64,000 nucleotides of DNA, taken from Chloranthus sessilifolius (lineage: Eukaryota > Streptophyta > Magnoliopsida > Chloranthales > Chloranthaceae). Made by a program: the position numbers and the translations under genes. The notes under the pieces were generated by a model. It did not search any database, was not told where the DNA came from, and worked only from the letters and a program-made list of their open reading frames with translations. Of the stretch, positions 31,498 through 44,274 are shown piece by piece. Within the stretch, counting starts at the first letter, position 1. Every line of letters starts with the position of its first letter. The stretch is from NCBI GenBank assembly GCA_021018995.1, contig CM037593.1:12862088-12926087 (forward strand), given 5' to 3'.

Positions 31498-34400
31498 ATT
31501 CTGGTGCAACTATTCACATAAGTAATTCAAGGCAGGGATTTCGATCCAGCAGGAAGCTAAGTAAAGGCGAACGTACCATCAAGCTCGGGAATGGAGTAGA
31601 AGCAGACGTGGAGGCCATTGGGACTCTCCGTCTCATTTTAGATAGTGGTTTCATTTTGGATTTAGTTGATACTATTTATGTTCCCAGTATCACTAGAACC
31701 CTTATCTCAATTTCTAAATTGGATTCATTAGGTTTTGAATTTAAATTTGGACATAATATGTTTACTCTATTATTTAATTCTGATATTGCTCATTAGTGGG
31801 CAATCATTATCAGTTGAACTTGGATTCATCTTACGCCCAATCTTTAGTTTCTATGCATGTGAATGATAAAATAAGTAAGAAATGAAAACGAGCACTCGAT
31901 AACTCCTCCATTTTATGGCATAAACGTTTAGGCCATATATCTAAGGATAGAATGGAGAGGTTAATTAAAGATGATATAATCGATGCGCTCGATTTCTCTG
32001 ATTTCAATACTTGTGTTAATTGCGTTAAAGGGAAACTCACAAAGACTAATAAGAAAGGGGCTCTCAGAAGCACGAGTTTGCTGGAAATAGTTCACACTGA
32101 TATTTGTGGACCGTTTCCAACTCCCGCTATTGGTGGTCAAAAGTATTTTATTACCTTCACTGATGATTATTCTCGTTTTGGTTATATATTTCTCATTCAC
32201 GAGAAATCTGAGGCCCTGGATATGTTTAAAATCTATAAAGCCGAAGTTGAGTTACAACTCAATTCGAAGATTAAAATTGTGAGATCTGATAGAGGCGGAG
32301 AGTACTATGGTAGATACTCTGAAACAGGTCGCAATCCAGGACCCTTCGCCCTGTATCTACAAGAGCATGGCATTGTCGCTCAATACACCATGCCGGGAAC
32401 ACCTGAATAGAACGGTGTAACTGAACGACGAAATCGTACTCTTATGGATATGGTGAGAAGCATGTTATGCAACTCTACGTTGCCTACGTTCTTGTGGGGA
32501 GAAGCCTTGAAAATAGCAGTGCATATCCTCAATCGAGTTCCTAGTAAGGCAGTTCCCAAAACTCCTTATGAGCTATGGGTAGGCAGAAAACCGACTTTAG
32601 GATATTTACACATTTGAGGCTGTTTGGCTGAAGCAAAGGTGTACAACCCACAATTAGGAAATTTGGACCCTAAAACTATAAGTTGTCATTTCATTGGTTA
32701 CCCTAATAGATCAAAAGGCTATCGATTTTATTGCCCCACTCATAGTACCCGGATTGTTGAGACTAGACATGCAAAATTCTTTGAGGATCGTGAGATCAGT
32801 GGGAGTATAGAGCTTAGGAAAATCACCTTTGAGGAGAATCGGGTTATAATTCCTATCCCTTTTATCCAAGAAAAAGTGGCACCAACACCAGTTATTCAAG
32901 CCAGTGTTGATGCACCTGTGGCTATACCTATTGACACACCCCACATTGAGGAGGGTCTTGCTCCCATGGCGACTGCCAATGATCTACCATTGCGTAGATC
33001 AGAGAGAGCAAAGAAGCCTGCCATTTCTGATGACTATATAGTTTACCTAAATGAGAGTGAGTTTGATTTTGGAAAGGAATCAGATCCTATTTCCTTTAGC
33101 CAAGCCATGAAGAGCGACAAATCCACTCAATGGCTCGAAGCCATGAAAGATGAGTTGGAATCAATGAAACATAACTCGGTCTGGGATCTTTGTGAGTTAC
33201 CTAATGGAGTCAAGCCCAGTACGTAAATGGGTATTTAAAACCAAGCAAGGCAAGGTAATATAGAAAGATACAAGGCCAGGTTAGTCGCTAAAGGTTTCAC
33301 TCAAAAAGAGGGAATAGACTATAAAGAGACATTTTCTCCTGTCTCTAGAAAGGAATCTTTTCGGGTAGTCATGGCATTAGTAGCTCATTTTGACTTAGAA
33401 TTGCATCAAATGGATGTTAAAACTGCTTTTCTGAATGACGACTTGCATGAAGATATCTTTATGACACAACCTGAAGGTTTTCAGGTTGAGGGGGAGAGTC
33501 ATTTAGTTTGTAGACTCAAAAGGTCTCTATATGGTTTAAAGCAGGCATCTCGACAATGGTACTTAAAATTTCACGAAGTCATTTCAAATTTTGGTTTTAA
33601 AGAAAATACTGTGGATCAATGCATATATCTTAAAATCAGTGGGAGTAAGTTTATCATCCTTGTTTTATACGTTGATGATATCTTACTTGCGAGTAGCAAT
33701 TTGGGCATGTTATATGAGACAAAGAACTTTTTATCAAAGAGTTTTGATATGAAAGATCTTGGTGAAGCTTCCTACGTGATAGGAATTGAGATTCATCGAG
33801 ATAGAGCCCGTGGCATATTGGGATTGTCTCAAAGAGCTTATATTGATAAAGTTCTTAAAAGGTTTAACATGCACAATTGTTCTGCTACTGTTGCCCCTGT
33901 CATTAAGGGTGATAAATTTAGTCTACTTCAAAGTCCCAGGATCGATCTGGAGAGAAAACAGATGGAGACAATTCCCTATGCATCGGCAGTTGGGAGTCTC
34001 ATGTATGCACAAGTTTGTACTCGTCCAGATATAGCGTATATAGTTGGCATGCTTGGCAGGTACTAATGTAATCCTGGTTTGGATCATTGGAAAGCAGCTA
34101 AGAAGGTTTTTCGCTATTTACAAGGGACTAAAGGACACATGCTCACATACAAAAGGTTGAATAACCTTGAAGTTATTGGTTATTCCGATGCTGACTATGT
34201 TGGGTGTCAAGACACTCGTAGGTCTACATCGGGTTATATTTTTATGCTTGCAGGTGGACCTATATCTTGGAAGAGCGTTAAACAAACGCTGACTACGTCG
34301 TCCACTATGGAAGCATGTTTTGAGGCAACATGTGAGGCGATATGGTTGAGGAATTTTATCTCAGGGCTTCGAGTTGTTGATACTATTTCAAAGCCACTGA

Positions 34401-34645
34401 GAATCTTTTGTGACAATTCCGCTGCGATTGCTATCTCCAATAACAACAAGATTAGTGGGGGTTCCAAATATATTGATATAAAATATCTTGTTGTCAGGGA
34501 GAAAGTTCAGAATCAAATTGTATCTGTTGAAAAGATAACTACGACACTCATGTTGGCTGACCCTCTCACAAAATGTTTACCTCCCAAGCTCCTTTTGGAG
34601 CATGTTGCGCGCATGGGGTTAACAAATAATTTTGATAGCCTTTGA
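31484..34645 (+). pseudogene. Copia pol (PR-INT-RT-RNase H), broken
   Basis: Copia order is clear. Protease WWIDSGATIHISNS (31487-31530). GAG-pre-integrase WHKRLGHISKDRM with the CVNCVKGK zinc ligands (31918-32035). Integrase core with TDICGPF, DDYSRFG and SDRGGEYYG (32098-32310), then PE[18 protein letters not shown]. RT with LHQMDVKTAFLNDDL, LKRSLYGLKQASRQWY and the catalytic LVLYVDDILLAS (33660-33695). RNase H with GYSDADYVGC and STSGYIFML (34180-34245), ending at 34645. Breaks: frameshifts near 31480, 33222 and 33255; TAG 32408 (Gln), TGA 32615 (Trp), TAA 34064 (Gln); further stops around 31796-31887. Not autonomous. Confidence 0.94.
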
Positions 34646-35040
34646 GAGTGAATACATTTGTTTAATTGATTCAGAAATAAAATTTATTTATTTGCTTTTC
34701 CATTTTTATGCAAATAACTCCTTGGAACATATGGTGCCAGTAGATGGCAATAAAGAAGGACCAATATTAGATTGAGTTTACATGTAATCACCATTCAATT
34801 TGTAAACTTACAATCTATGTGAAATCATACTAGTTGGAATCCATGTCGGTGATGACTTCCAATACAGTGACTAATGAGCGGTCATATATCGATGATATGA
34901 TATATTGACTACATTGATTCTGTGTTGAAATTCTCATTGGACCGGACTGACAATAAAGACTTTGATTGAGATTGATTGTGACTTACCATTCCACGAACGT
35001 TAGCTAACATTGGGTAATCGGAGTTTATTGACATAGTTTG

Positions 35041-35054
35041 GCCAAGTGGGAGAC
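35041..35054 (+). promoter_or_regulatory. Copia polypurine tract
   Basis: GCCAAGTGGGAGAC immediately before the 3' LTR start TGTTAG, the usual copia plus-strand primer arrangement. Confidence 0.85.
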
Positions 35055-35526
35055 TGTTAGACGTTCCTATTTTGGTGGCCATCACTATGGTCAAACCCAT
35101 TGACCGATGAATGGTATAAGATCAACCTTAAGATGTACAATTGCTATTCTGGTGAGTTTGAAGAAAATAGGCAACTGATTGTTGAGTCTTTCAGTTAAGG
35201 TATGATTGTGATTTCTAATCACACTACAATTAGCAATTTCAGTCCTTAATGGGATAGGACTCTTTGGCTATAAATATAAGGGGTGCCTGGTCCCAACGAT
35301 AGCTCGATATAATTCAATCCTCCCTATTGGCGAGAGCATCCCCATTGTGCTAAGAGACATTGAACGCGAGAACATCGTTGAAGATCGGCAATCAACCATC
35401 GATGGCTAACGCTCAAGGTGCGCATATTTATAGTTTATATATTTATTGTTTTTGATTGATCGTGCGCCTAGATCTTTAGGCTTAATTTTGGATGGTCGGA
35501 TCGTCAGATCCATTTAGATTCCATCA
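35055..35526 (+). repeat. Copia 3' LTR
   Basis: 472 bp, TGTTAGACGTTCC...GATTCCATCA. Full-length reference for the truncated 5' LTR (16680-16832) and for the reverse-oriented solo LTRs in K3 (5784-6246) and its duplicate (53977-54431). Confidence 0.95.
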
Positions 35527-36813
35527 TCCTTTTGGTTTTTTGCTTCAATCTGATTTTTTTTATCGTCTACAATAGATCAAGCTTTTGGATGTACTGTTTC
35601 TAAGTAAACGTGGTTAGATCTGCTGTGAATTTTTTTATTTGGTTTTGTTGATTTTTCTTTTTAAGGAATTTTGATTTATTATTTTGTTTTTTCATTTCAT
35701 TTTCTGATTCATTTTGCTCTCATTTTATTTGGTTTTGTTGATTTATGGTGGGTTTAATTTAATTTTTTAACAGGTGAAATCTGAGAGCCACTGCACAAGT
35801 CAAATGCGGTGATTGATTGACCAAATAAGCATGCAGCAAGGAAAAGTTGATAAAATCATGACCATCCGTTTCATATAATCTCTTTTAGATATGAACTTGA
35901 GCACCAATATATGGGATTCGAGTGCCAAGGGACAAATCAGCAGCTAGAACAAATACGCAACCGGAGATCTGAAGGGAGGCCATCGTGGAGATGTGTGTGT
36001 CTAATGATCTGGACCGTCCAAACAAGATGGGACTTATTTGATGGGACATAGTTTAGAAATTGCATGGATGGTAAATAGTAACCATCGATTGATGAACTTT
36101 TCCTAGCAATGCAACACACATTTTTTATTGATCTTCCAAAGGCGAGGCATCGATTGGTTGTCAGTTACAGTTGTGATATTTGGGCAATTTATTTGAGGTG
36201 ATTTGAGAGTGTTTTCTTTATTGTTAATATTTTCACCAAGACTCTGTTTGGCGTGCCTTGACTTCGGCTTCCACTTAGAACAAATTAAGTCGGGTTTGGA
36301 TGCTTCCAGCTTTTTTTTCATTTTCAACATTAATAGTGTTTGCAGGGAGCTGTTTGAAGTGAAATAATGGGAGAGAAGCTGTGTTAACCAAATAACATCT
36401 AAGACGTTGGATTTAATTAAGAGTGTTTTCTTTAATGTGAGAAAGAAATATTTGTCGGATTCGCTAGGATAAAAAATTTATTTTGAACTTATTTTCAAAT
36501 TTTAGTGCTTTGGAACGTATGGAGATGACGAAATAAAATTAGGTGTGATGGAGTGGGTTTTAATGAAGAGGAAATCATCAAAGACTGCATCATTTCCTTG
36601 TGCTGATGGGCCGTGGTTGGCGGATCTGCCGACACTGAATGCTTCAATATCCTGGAGTTTCAGTCTAGCTTGCTTCTAAAATGTATTTATGAGCTTTAAG
36701 GTTTATGCTCAATTTGTTTTATTTTTTGGTTTTTAGGGAGTCTAAGGTTATGTCTCTGCCCCCGTAAGTTTTTTCTCGGTTATTCCAGTTTCCTCCTTGG
36801 TGACCGTTTTCCT
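35527..36813. other. Unassigned AT/T-rich spacer
   Basis: T-rich sequence ('ttggttttgttgattt' twice, 35640 and 35720) followed by mixed sequence. No ORF with coding character, no recognised element, and no match to the A/B/C blocks. Nothing further can be supported. Confidence 0.5.
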
Positions 36814-37237
36814 TGTTGGAATTTTTTATGGAAACTAAAATTCTTATTTTGTGTGGCCCACACACACTAGGATTTTATAAAATCCTAGATTGCAGTTGCT
36901 TGAAATAATAAAGGACATTATTGGAAATTGAAGGAAACTTCAAGGTTTCTTAATTTACATGTGACTCTCATTCCTATTAGAATCGGTACTCTTCCTATTA
37001 AGAGAGTGTAGCAAGAGAGGCGGTAGAGCCACCTTCTTCTTCTTCTTCCTTGTAGGAAAGGCTTAGATTGATATGATTAAAGCTAAAGCTGATTAAAGCT
37101 AAAGCGACGGTTACGATCTTCGCGATAAGGTACACATATATATTTTAATTAATGAGATATTGATTTATTGTTTTGATTGATCATACGCCTAAATCCTAGG
37201 ACAAATTTTTGGGTGGTCCGATCGATAAGATCCAACA
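36814..37237 (+). mobile_element. LTR of a second copia-like family (LTR-4) with adjacent primer site
   Basis: 424 bp with perfect short terminal inverted repeats TGTTGGA...TCCAACA. It is followed after two bases by TTGGTATCGGAG (37239-37250), a primer-binding-site-like word, so this is a 5' LTR plus a few bases of internal sequence. The rest is missing: by about 37290 the sequence has become the dispersed repeat DR. A TTCTTCTTCTTC run lies at 37032-37045. Confidence 0.8.
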
Positions 37238-37289
37238 ATTGGTATCGGAGTGTGGATTGGCCTATGATCGATCAAAGCATCGATGAGCA

Positions 37290-38290
37290 TATTGCAAGAT
37301 GTGAGTGATCTTTACTGTCAAAGTAATGGATCATGGATTGAAATGCAAGAGTCAAAAAGTGATATTTTAAGGCGATTTAAACTATCTAATCTGTGGATTA
37401 TAATATTAACCATTGTTTTTAGTTTTAATGGCTGACATTAAGGTTCAACACTCGGATGATTTACATCCACTTGTATGCATGTTCTTTGGCCTGAGGCATG
37501 TTCCAATGATAGAATGCCAGACAATTTAGATTGATCATAGATAAGCACCACATGACATGATAATAAATCACACTTCAATGGTGCAAGATGAAAGAATCTC
37601 ATTTTAATGGTGTAAGATCATTTAAATGTCCGTCAGGAGCTATCCGTTTTATTTAAACGGTATTGGGCTTAGGTTCGAACTGGTTTGATTTACCTTTAAG
37701 ATAATTGGGCTTTTTAGGGTAGGCCTAAGCTCTGAGGAGCCCAATTATTCTAAAGAGGGGCTTGAATACTGGATACAAAATTGGGCCATGGTGGCCAGCG
37801 CATTTATGTTCGGGCTTTATATTTTAAACCCAAATTGGAACCGAGCTGGACAGCATTCTGGCGCTGAGCCCGACCCATTAAAACCCCTACCCAGAAATTT
37901 GGTCCCTCTTTTAGGTTTGGAAAGCAAACCGCAAAAAAATTGGATAATGTAATCCTTTAGAACCTCTCTTCGCCCCACATGTTTAATGAAAGCGTAACAA
38001 CTCAGACCCTTTGAACACCATTGATTGCATAGGATCAGATGATTGAGGTGGTGTTTCATTTCTATCTTCCACACAATGGATCTTGAAATTTTGGTGCAAC
38101 TATCAGACGGTTGGTTTATGATTCCGTGTGTCACAGATCCCAAAGCATGGCCTTAAAGTCACGTTTGAGCCTCATGTGTGCCATATGATTCAAGGGCTAC
38201 TTTTTAGGGATCTTTGATACATGAAATAAGAAACTTAACGTCTGATAGGTGCGCCATCAACTAAAGATCTATTGTATAGAAGATCGGGGT
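37290..38290. repeat. Dispersed repeat DR, nearly complete copy upstream of K4
   Basis: About 1 kb in three sub-blocks (37300-37640, 37670-37930, 37970-38290) that recur in the same order at 46750-47860 and, interrupted by K1b, at 1380-2221. Each copy stands a few hundred bases upstream of a forward kinase copy, so DR plus kinase appears to be the ancestral duplicated unit. No ORF of note; class unknown. Confidence 0.65.
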
Positions 38291-38399
38291 GAAAAACATC
38301 TTTCATCATCTGATCAGATGCAATCAATGGCTTACAAGGGGTTTGGGATGTGGCGCTTTCCGCGAACAGAGTTACCTAATCCATCTCTCACATACACTA

Positions 38400-38719
38400 A
38401 ACGCGGCTTATTTTAGCAATCTAGCAGCTGCATGTTTTCGGTTTTACATGTTTGCACTAAACTTTCCAATTATAATATCTTCTACTTCTACTTCTACTTA
38501 AACAGGTGGATCACTTACACTAAACTCGGCAATCTACCAGCTGTTTTCGATTATTACATGTTTAGACTAAAATTTTCTTTTATAATATAACTAAATTTTT
38601 AGAGAACATTTTTATACTTCTACTTAGATAGCCTCAAAACACTTAAATTAGTTTCACAATTTACCCTAGAGAACAGTATTTGTAATCGCTGAAGATTAAG
38701 AAATAGAAAAAATAAAATA
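38400..38719 (+). promoter_or_regulatory. Shared kinase 5' flank upstream of K4
   Basis: Counterpart of 5190-5528 with the same duplicated 'cggttattacatgttt' phrase and CT-rich run; slightly shortened before ttgtaatcgctgaagat. Confidence 0.5.
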
Positions 38720-39430
38720 GAGTGGCATAGAGGAGAGTTATTGGGTAAAGGAAGCTTTGGTAATGTGAATTTGGCTGCACTTAAACCAGGTGTGTATCCT
38801 CCGTTAATGGCAGTTAAGTCTGAAACTCTCTCCCACTCTTCTTCCCTACGGAACGAGTCGAAGATTATGAAAAACTTAACAGTGAAGAACAGTAAATGTG
38901 GCATGTTAGAGTTTGATGTGAAACGTCAATTTTACGAGGCCTACGCCACATCCATAACAAGCGAAGAAGGCGGATGAGGAGAGCGAAGATGGAATTTTCT
39001 TGAGCGCACACCTCTATACATGGCTACAGAATCTGTGGCCTGGAGTGAATACAATGCATCTTGTGATATATGGTCACTTGGGTGTGTTGTAGTTGAGATG
39101 GTGATGGGGAAGCCGTTATGGAAGGTTGGAAAGGATACAGAGATAGCTGAAGTTCTATTTCAGATTGGGTTTGGGAGGAATTTCCAGAGGTTCATAGGAG
39201 TTGTCGGATGGGTTATGGGATTTCTTAAACAAATGTTTGTTGAGGGAACCTACACAGAGATGGACGGCTGAGATACTCTTAAATCATCCCTTTATTAAAG
39301 AGGAAAATGGAGAGGTTCTAGTACGTCAGATATAGATGTTGATGATGCACATCTAATGTCTCCAACGAGTGCTTTTAGTTTTCGTGCGTTCTATTTATCA
39401 CAAATATTGCCGATCTCAATCGTCAACTAG
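38720..39430 (+). pseudogene. K4: kinase pseudogene in copy C
   Basis: Has the same lost start codon as K3. Reads GELLGKGSFGNVNLAALKPG, MAVKSETLSHSSSLRNESKI, then a deletion to the NSKCGMLEFDVKRQFYEAYA region, another deletion removing the whole catalytic loop, and resumes at the activation segment with MATESVAWSEYNASCDIWSL and GCVVVEMVMGKPLW. The C-lobe and tail follow with frameshifts to TAG at 39428-39430. It has no LTR insertion, giving the pre-insertion state of K3, and a longer N-lobe than K3. Confidence 0.88.
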
Positions 39431-40205
39431 CGGCTTGATGGTAGACTTTTTTTTTTATTTCTATGTAAAGAGAATCAATTTATTTTTTTTGATGTATCAA
39501 ATTACTTATATATAATTCTTGCGAAAATTGAAAGATATCTTTGTTTAGTTGTTTATTGTTTGAGAAAATGAACATGAGTTGAATAAGGTGCATGATAAGA
39601 TGAAGGGTTCATATTTTTTATAATCCCAAATTATTTTTTCAAGTATACAAAGTAAATATTATTGTAAGAGGGTAATAGAGAATCATTAGGATTGTTTAGA
39701 TGTTTAAAGGGATAATTTGCTTAAAAAATAATTGTATCAAGCTGCATTTCCATTCTAATCGAGTGGATAATAATGATATTTAGTTCACTTTTATAAAAAT
39801 AAAATAAAATAAATACCAAACATCAATATTACGAAAAAAGTAGAATTAGTATACAATCTTCAGGTTATTTAAATATTTAGAGTGCGTTCACTTAGGTGCA
39901 AAGGGCATTTATTGGGGAAAATGGTTTTTTACCCAAATTCTGTTTTGAGTCCGTTCCTCCCGTAGTAAAATGTGAAGTTTTGTTGCAGTAAATGGTACAC
40001 TATGTTCGCAACCATTAAAAAAAAAAGGAGAGTTGCAACTCCCCGACAGCTATTAACAACAAAAAAAATCTTGAGAGCATCAGTTTTTTACAGAAAATAC
40101 TATAGATAGTAGTCTTTTTTCTTTTTTTTTGTAGTGGCCATGCGAATTTCTGCCCGTTAGCCCTCCCGTGAACGCTATCGAAATACATAGAAGTTATTTT
40201 TCGCT
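39431..40205. other. K4 3' flank, no gene
   Basis: AT-rich parallel of 6581-7360, ending with the TCGCT target sequence of the next LTR. Includes the 'ttttttttgtagtg' run at 40118-40137. No coding sequence. Confidence 0.6.
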
Positions 40206-41352
40206 TGTGACGACCCGACTTTTCCAATCCTCTCGGTATAGGAAAAGCCTGTTTATCAACTTATTGATTTCTCAATAAGCCATATCTCAAACAGAAGCCG
40301 GCATAAGTCAAAAAAATAGAAACATAGCTCAAAAGCAAGGATAAAAGTTCATACAAAATAATGTATATCACCCTGAGGAACCAAGAAGAACCACCGGTGA
40401 TGGCCAATCCAACACCTAAAATAGTGGTTCCTAATGATGGTTCCTCAAGTGATATTCAAAAAGACAAAATAATGGCCTAGGGCCCAATATTTAATGAATT
40501 ATTCTAAACAACAGGCTATAAAAGCCCAAAATCGACCCTCAATTTTCAATTCGATGGTCGAATTTCAAATTCGACCCTCGAATTGAAATTTGACCATCGA
40601 ATTTCTCCAGGTCTGTGTTTGTTCAAAATGGATTCTTCTAACCTGTTTGCTCATTCAACCACAGTTTGTTTATCTTTACATCATTCACCATAATTCTACT
40701 CTAAGCAAGGATCAAATTATTTAACTCAAAGGGGTTTAAAAGCCTACCTCTTGAAGTTAATCCTTCGGGTCCCGTTGCACAAATTTCAAGCACCATAACG
40801 AAACCTTGAGGTCTAGTAGGCTCGGACTTCTAAGTCAATCCAACACCACCTTGCTTCAAGAGCAATAAACCCAACCCATCCTCAGAATTATCCTCTCCCC
40901 TATCCTTCTCTCTTAATAGCTTAAACTGATTATAAATAAAAATACAAAACTTTTAATGGTTGAGATGGGGAGAGGGTTTCTAAAACACAAGAGATCTAAG
41001 ATCAAGCGTAGTGTTACAAGGGCTTCAAATTCAGGATCATACGTGAGAGAAGGATCAAACTCTCTGTCACACCTCTCTCTTATAAGCTAAATTCTCCTCT
41101 CAAAATATCAAGATATTTTACCTAAAATTCTATTCACTTAACTTGCAAATGTTTTCGGTGTTAAGCGCTCACACATTACTTAATGCATATATCATCTAAA
41201 ATATGACTTACACAAGTTCAAAACAAAAATTCTTTGCTCCTATCACTCATCATACTCTAACTTACCAAAATCAATCAGGTTCGTCTCGTAAATTTTTCAG
41301 ACATGCTTACCGAGGTAACCGAAATCAGGTCTAAAGTATTAGGGATATTACA
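40206..41352 (-). mobile_element. Solo gypsy LTR-1, copy C (no nested insertion)
   Basis: TGTGACGACCCG...GATATTACA, 1147 bp, flanked by TCGCT (40201-40205) and TCGTT (41353-41357), a 5-bp target duplication differing by one C/T. Gives the uninterrupted form of LTR-1 in copies A and B. Compared with the 2.1-kb LTRs of the complete chromovirus the middle kilobase, including the intron/exon module, is absent. Confidence 0.92.
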
Positions 41353-42500
41353 TCGTTGGAAAATGGTGATGCGAATCTGCTTTTATTTGCATGATTTAAT
41401 TTACTTATAGGATTTGATAGGGATTTTATTGTTTATATTTGAGCGTTTTTTCATGCAAACTTGCCCTCAAATCTGTGACAACGAGGTATGCATATTTTAA
41501 ACAATGGTTGTAGCCTTTCTTTTGATCTATAGTTTAGTACTCATTATGCTCAAACCCCCTTTTCATTAGTGATTATTCTTCATTGGAGAATGGTAATGCG
41601 AATTTCGTGCTTTACTTGCATGATTTGATTTACTTATGCAAATCTCGTATTTTACTTGCATGATTTGATTTACTTATAGGATTTGATTTCAAAAATGGTT
41701 GAAAAAAATAAGGATTTATTGTTCATATTTGAGCACTTTTTCCTATAAATGCAAACTTTTCCTCAAATCATGCGACAACAAGGGTCAGTGTAGCCTTTAT
41801 TTTGATATATAGTTTAGCACTCATTATACTCAAATCCCTAACACTTCTAGTCAAACTCTACATTATTTATAAACTACAGAGTATATAAGGGATGGTGTGA
41901 GATTGGGACATGTGTCTCAATTGGACATCCAACGATTGGTAAAGTTCTATAATTCTCTATAGAAACTTCTCCACTCTTCATTGATTCTACATGGTGCCTT
42001 TGGTGCCCTCAAACAATGATTCGCAATCCTCAATGTATAAGCCAAACGTGGTCATTGGAAGATATAGTACAACTCATCCATAGATTCGATTGTGTAATCA
42101 ATGGTAAAAAATTTTAATCCTCGAATACAAACAAGTAGGGTTGATCATAATAGCGTAGATGATGTCGTGTAATAATTTCATCAAATTTGGGCTTCCCAAT
42201 AAGGGATGTGATGATTACAAAAGGAACGACTACGATGATTAGCACCAAAACAATTTTACAACCATTTTACATTATTGTTCACTTGGCAAGATATTAAATT
42301 TCGTCAAAAAGTAATTTTACGTAGCAAAAATGCAATCAAGTGAACACCTTATTTTACTGAGGGCAAAATTTGATATTACCGCATTATTTGTATTCCATTT
42401 TACGCAAAGGAGATTTTACCATAATCATGTTACCATGAAGTACGAGGCATTAGAGAGGTGAAAAACCCTTGTCCCAAATAATTAAAATTAGGATATTAAT
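41353..42500. other. Spacer homologous to 11373-12532, no gene
   Basis: Same order of phrases as copy A ('gcatgatttgatttacttat' repeats, 'cctcaaatct.tgcgacaac'), moderately diverged. No coding sequence. Confidence 0.6.
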
Positions 42501-43679
42501 ATTTAAGATTTTATTAAAAATATAAAATATGTTAAAATTAGAATAGATGTAGTGATTTATTAAATGGATTGAGTATCTTGACCGTCATTTAAGCATCAAA
42601 TGGTGTTTAAACAATCTTACACCATTTATTGGCTTGTGATCTTGGAAATCCATACCGCAAAAGTTATATATCATCAATTGAAGGGCTATGGGTAAAAAAA
42701 TCACACTTTTTAGAAGATTCAAACGATCTGATCTGTACACTCTAATATCAATGGTTGTTCTTAATTTTGATGGCAAATATTAAAATTCACCGATCGGATG
42801 ATTTACATCGACTTATAAGCATGATCCTTTGGCTAGGACATGTTTCAACTATGGATTGCCACTTGGGCAATTTAGATTGGCCATAGATGTGTGCAACATG
42901 GCACAATGGTTCACACTTCAATGGTGTGAGATAAAAAGTGACACTTTAATGGAAGAAAACGGTCAGATCCATTATTCCTCTATTTTTTTTATAAAATATA
43001 ATACCATTAGGGTACCTTATTAGCAACCGCGAAATCTCTGAAAGTTCCCATGTGTGCACCCTTAAAAATCATTGATTGCTTTGGATCAGAGACGGAGATC
43101 AATTTTTAACCCTATCTTCCACAGAATGGATCTTGAGATTATATTGCACCTATCAAACGGTCATTTGTTTATTCCACACGTCACAGATACCCAAAAAAAT
43201 TCCCCTTCAATCCTATTGCACACATCACTCTCAACGAGATTTTAAGGCCTTTTTGGGGATCTATGATATGTGAAATAAATAACGGGCATGCTGATAGGTG
43301 TGGCAAGATCTCGAGATTCCTTTATGGAAGATTGGGGTGAAACACAGTCTCCATCATCTGATTCAAAGTAATTAATTATTTTGAAGGGTTTCCGAAGTGG
43401 GCGCTTTCACAGATTGCGTGGCTCTAATAGAGGTATCATACCATTTTCCCTTTGTTAAATACATAAATGAAGAGGTGTTATCAGTCTGGGAAGTATATGA
43501 TGTCTCTAACCAGCCCTCTCAAATCTCAATTTCCCCAAAATTCCATATGAGAATCAAATCTGATATGAGTGGTAATAGAAATAAACATGATGAGCGGGAA
43601 TATGGTGCGTGGTACTAGCAATTGGGTACCATTATTTGCACCCATTAAAACTGTTTCATGGTATGCAATGAGACGGGTG
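42501..43679. repeat. Copy-C-specific sequence with DR relatives
   Basis: Absent from A and B, where truncated LTR-3 stands instead. 42570-42960 and 43060-43420 are relatives of DR sub-blocks; 43378-43540 matches 15880-16060. No supportable ORF. Confidence 0.5.
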
Positions 43680-44270
43680 TAGGGATATTTAAACCATTAG
43701 ATCTGTAGAGTTTAACCTCAACGGTTGTTTTCAGTTTTAATAGTTAATATTAAAGTTCACTAATTGGATGGTTTACGTTCACTTATAAACATAATTTTTT
43801 GGGCTAAGACATATTCCAATGATAGATTGCCACTGGACATTTTAGTTTGATAATCGATGTTCACCACCTGTCATAATGAAAATCACACTTTAATAGTGTG
43901 AGATTAAAAGTTTAACTTTAATGGTATTTAAATGTCGGTCAAGAGCCATTATCCCCGGAAGATTAGGATCAAAACGAACTTGATTGTCTCACTCAAAACA
44001 ATCACTGATTTTTATCATAGGCGCCCTTAATGATTTGATAGGCATGACTAGTAATCTTACACCATCAAAAATAGACTTTTTATCTCACACCATGGAGATA
44101 TGATTTATCATAATGCCATGTCTATCAATTTATATTGTCCAAGTGACAATCTATTATTTTAACATGTTTTAGCCCAAAGAAACATGCCTAAGTGAACCAT
44201 CCTATTGATGCACTTCAATATCAGCCATTAAAAATTAAAAACAACAGTTGATATCATCACGTACATCCAA
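43680..44270. repeat. Large imperfect inverted repeat
   Basis: 43680-43950 and 43995-44270 are inverted copies of one DR-like block: 'aaaccattagatctgtag...aacggttgttttcagttttaat' in the left arm against 'attaaaaattaaaaacaacagttgat' in the right arm, and 'cacactttaatagtgtgagat' against 'atctcacaccatggagatatgat'. The loop is about 45 bp. Could fold into a long hairpin or represent the two ends of a foldback element. Confidence 0.6.
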
Positions 44271-44274
44271 AGAT

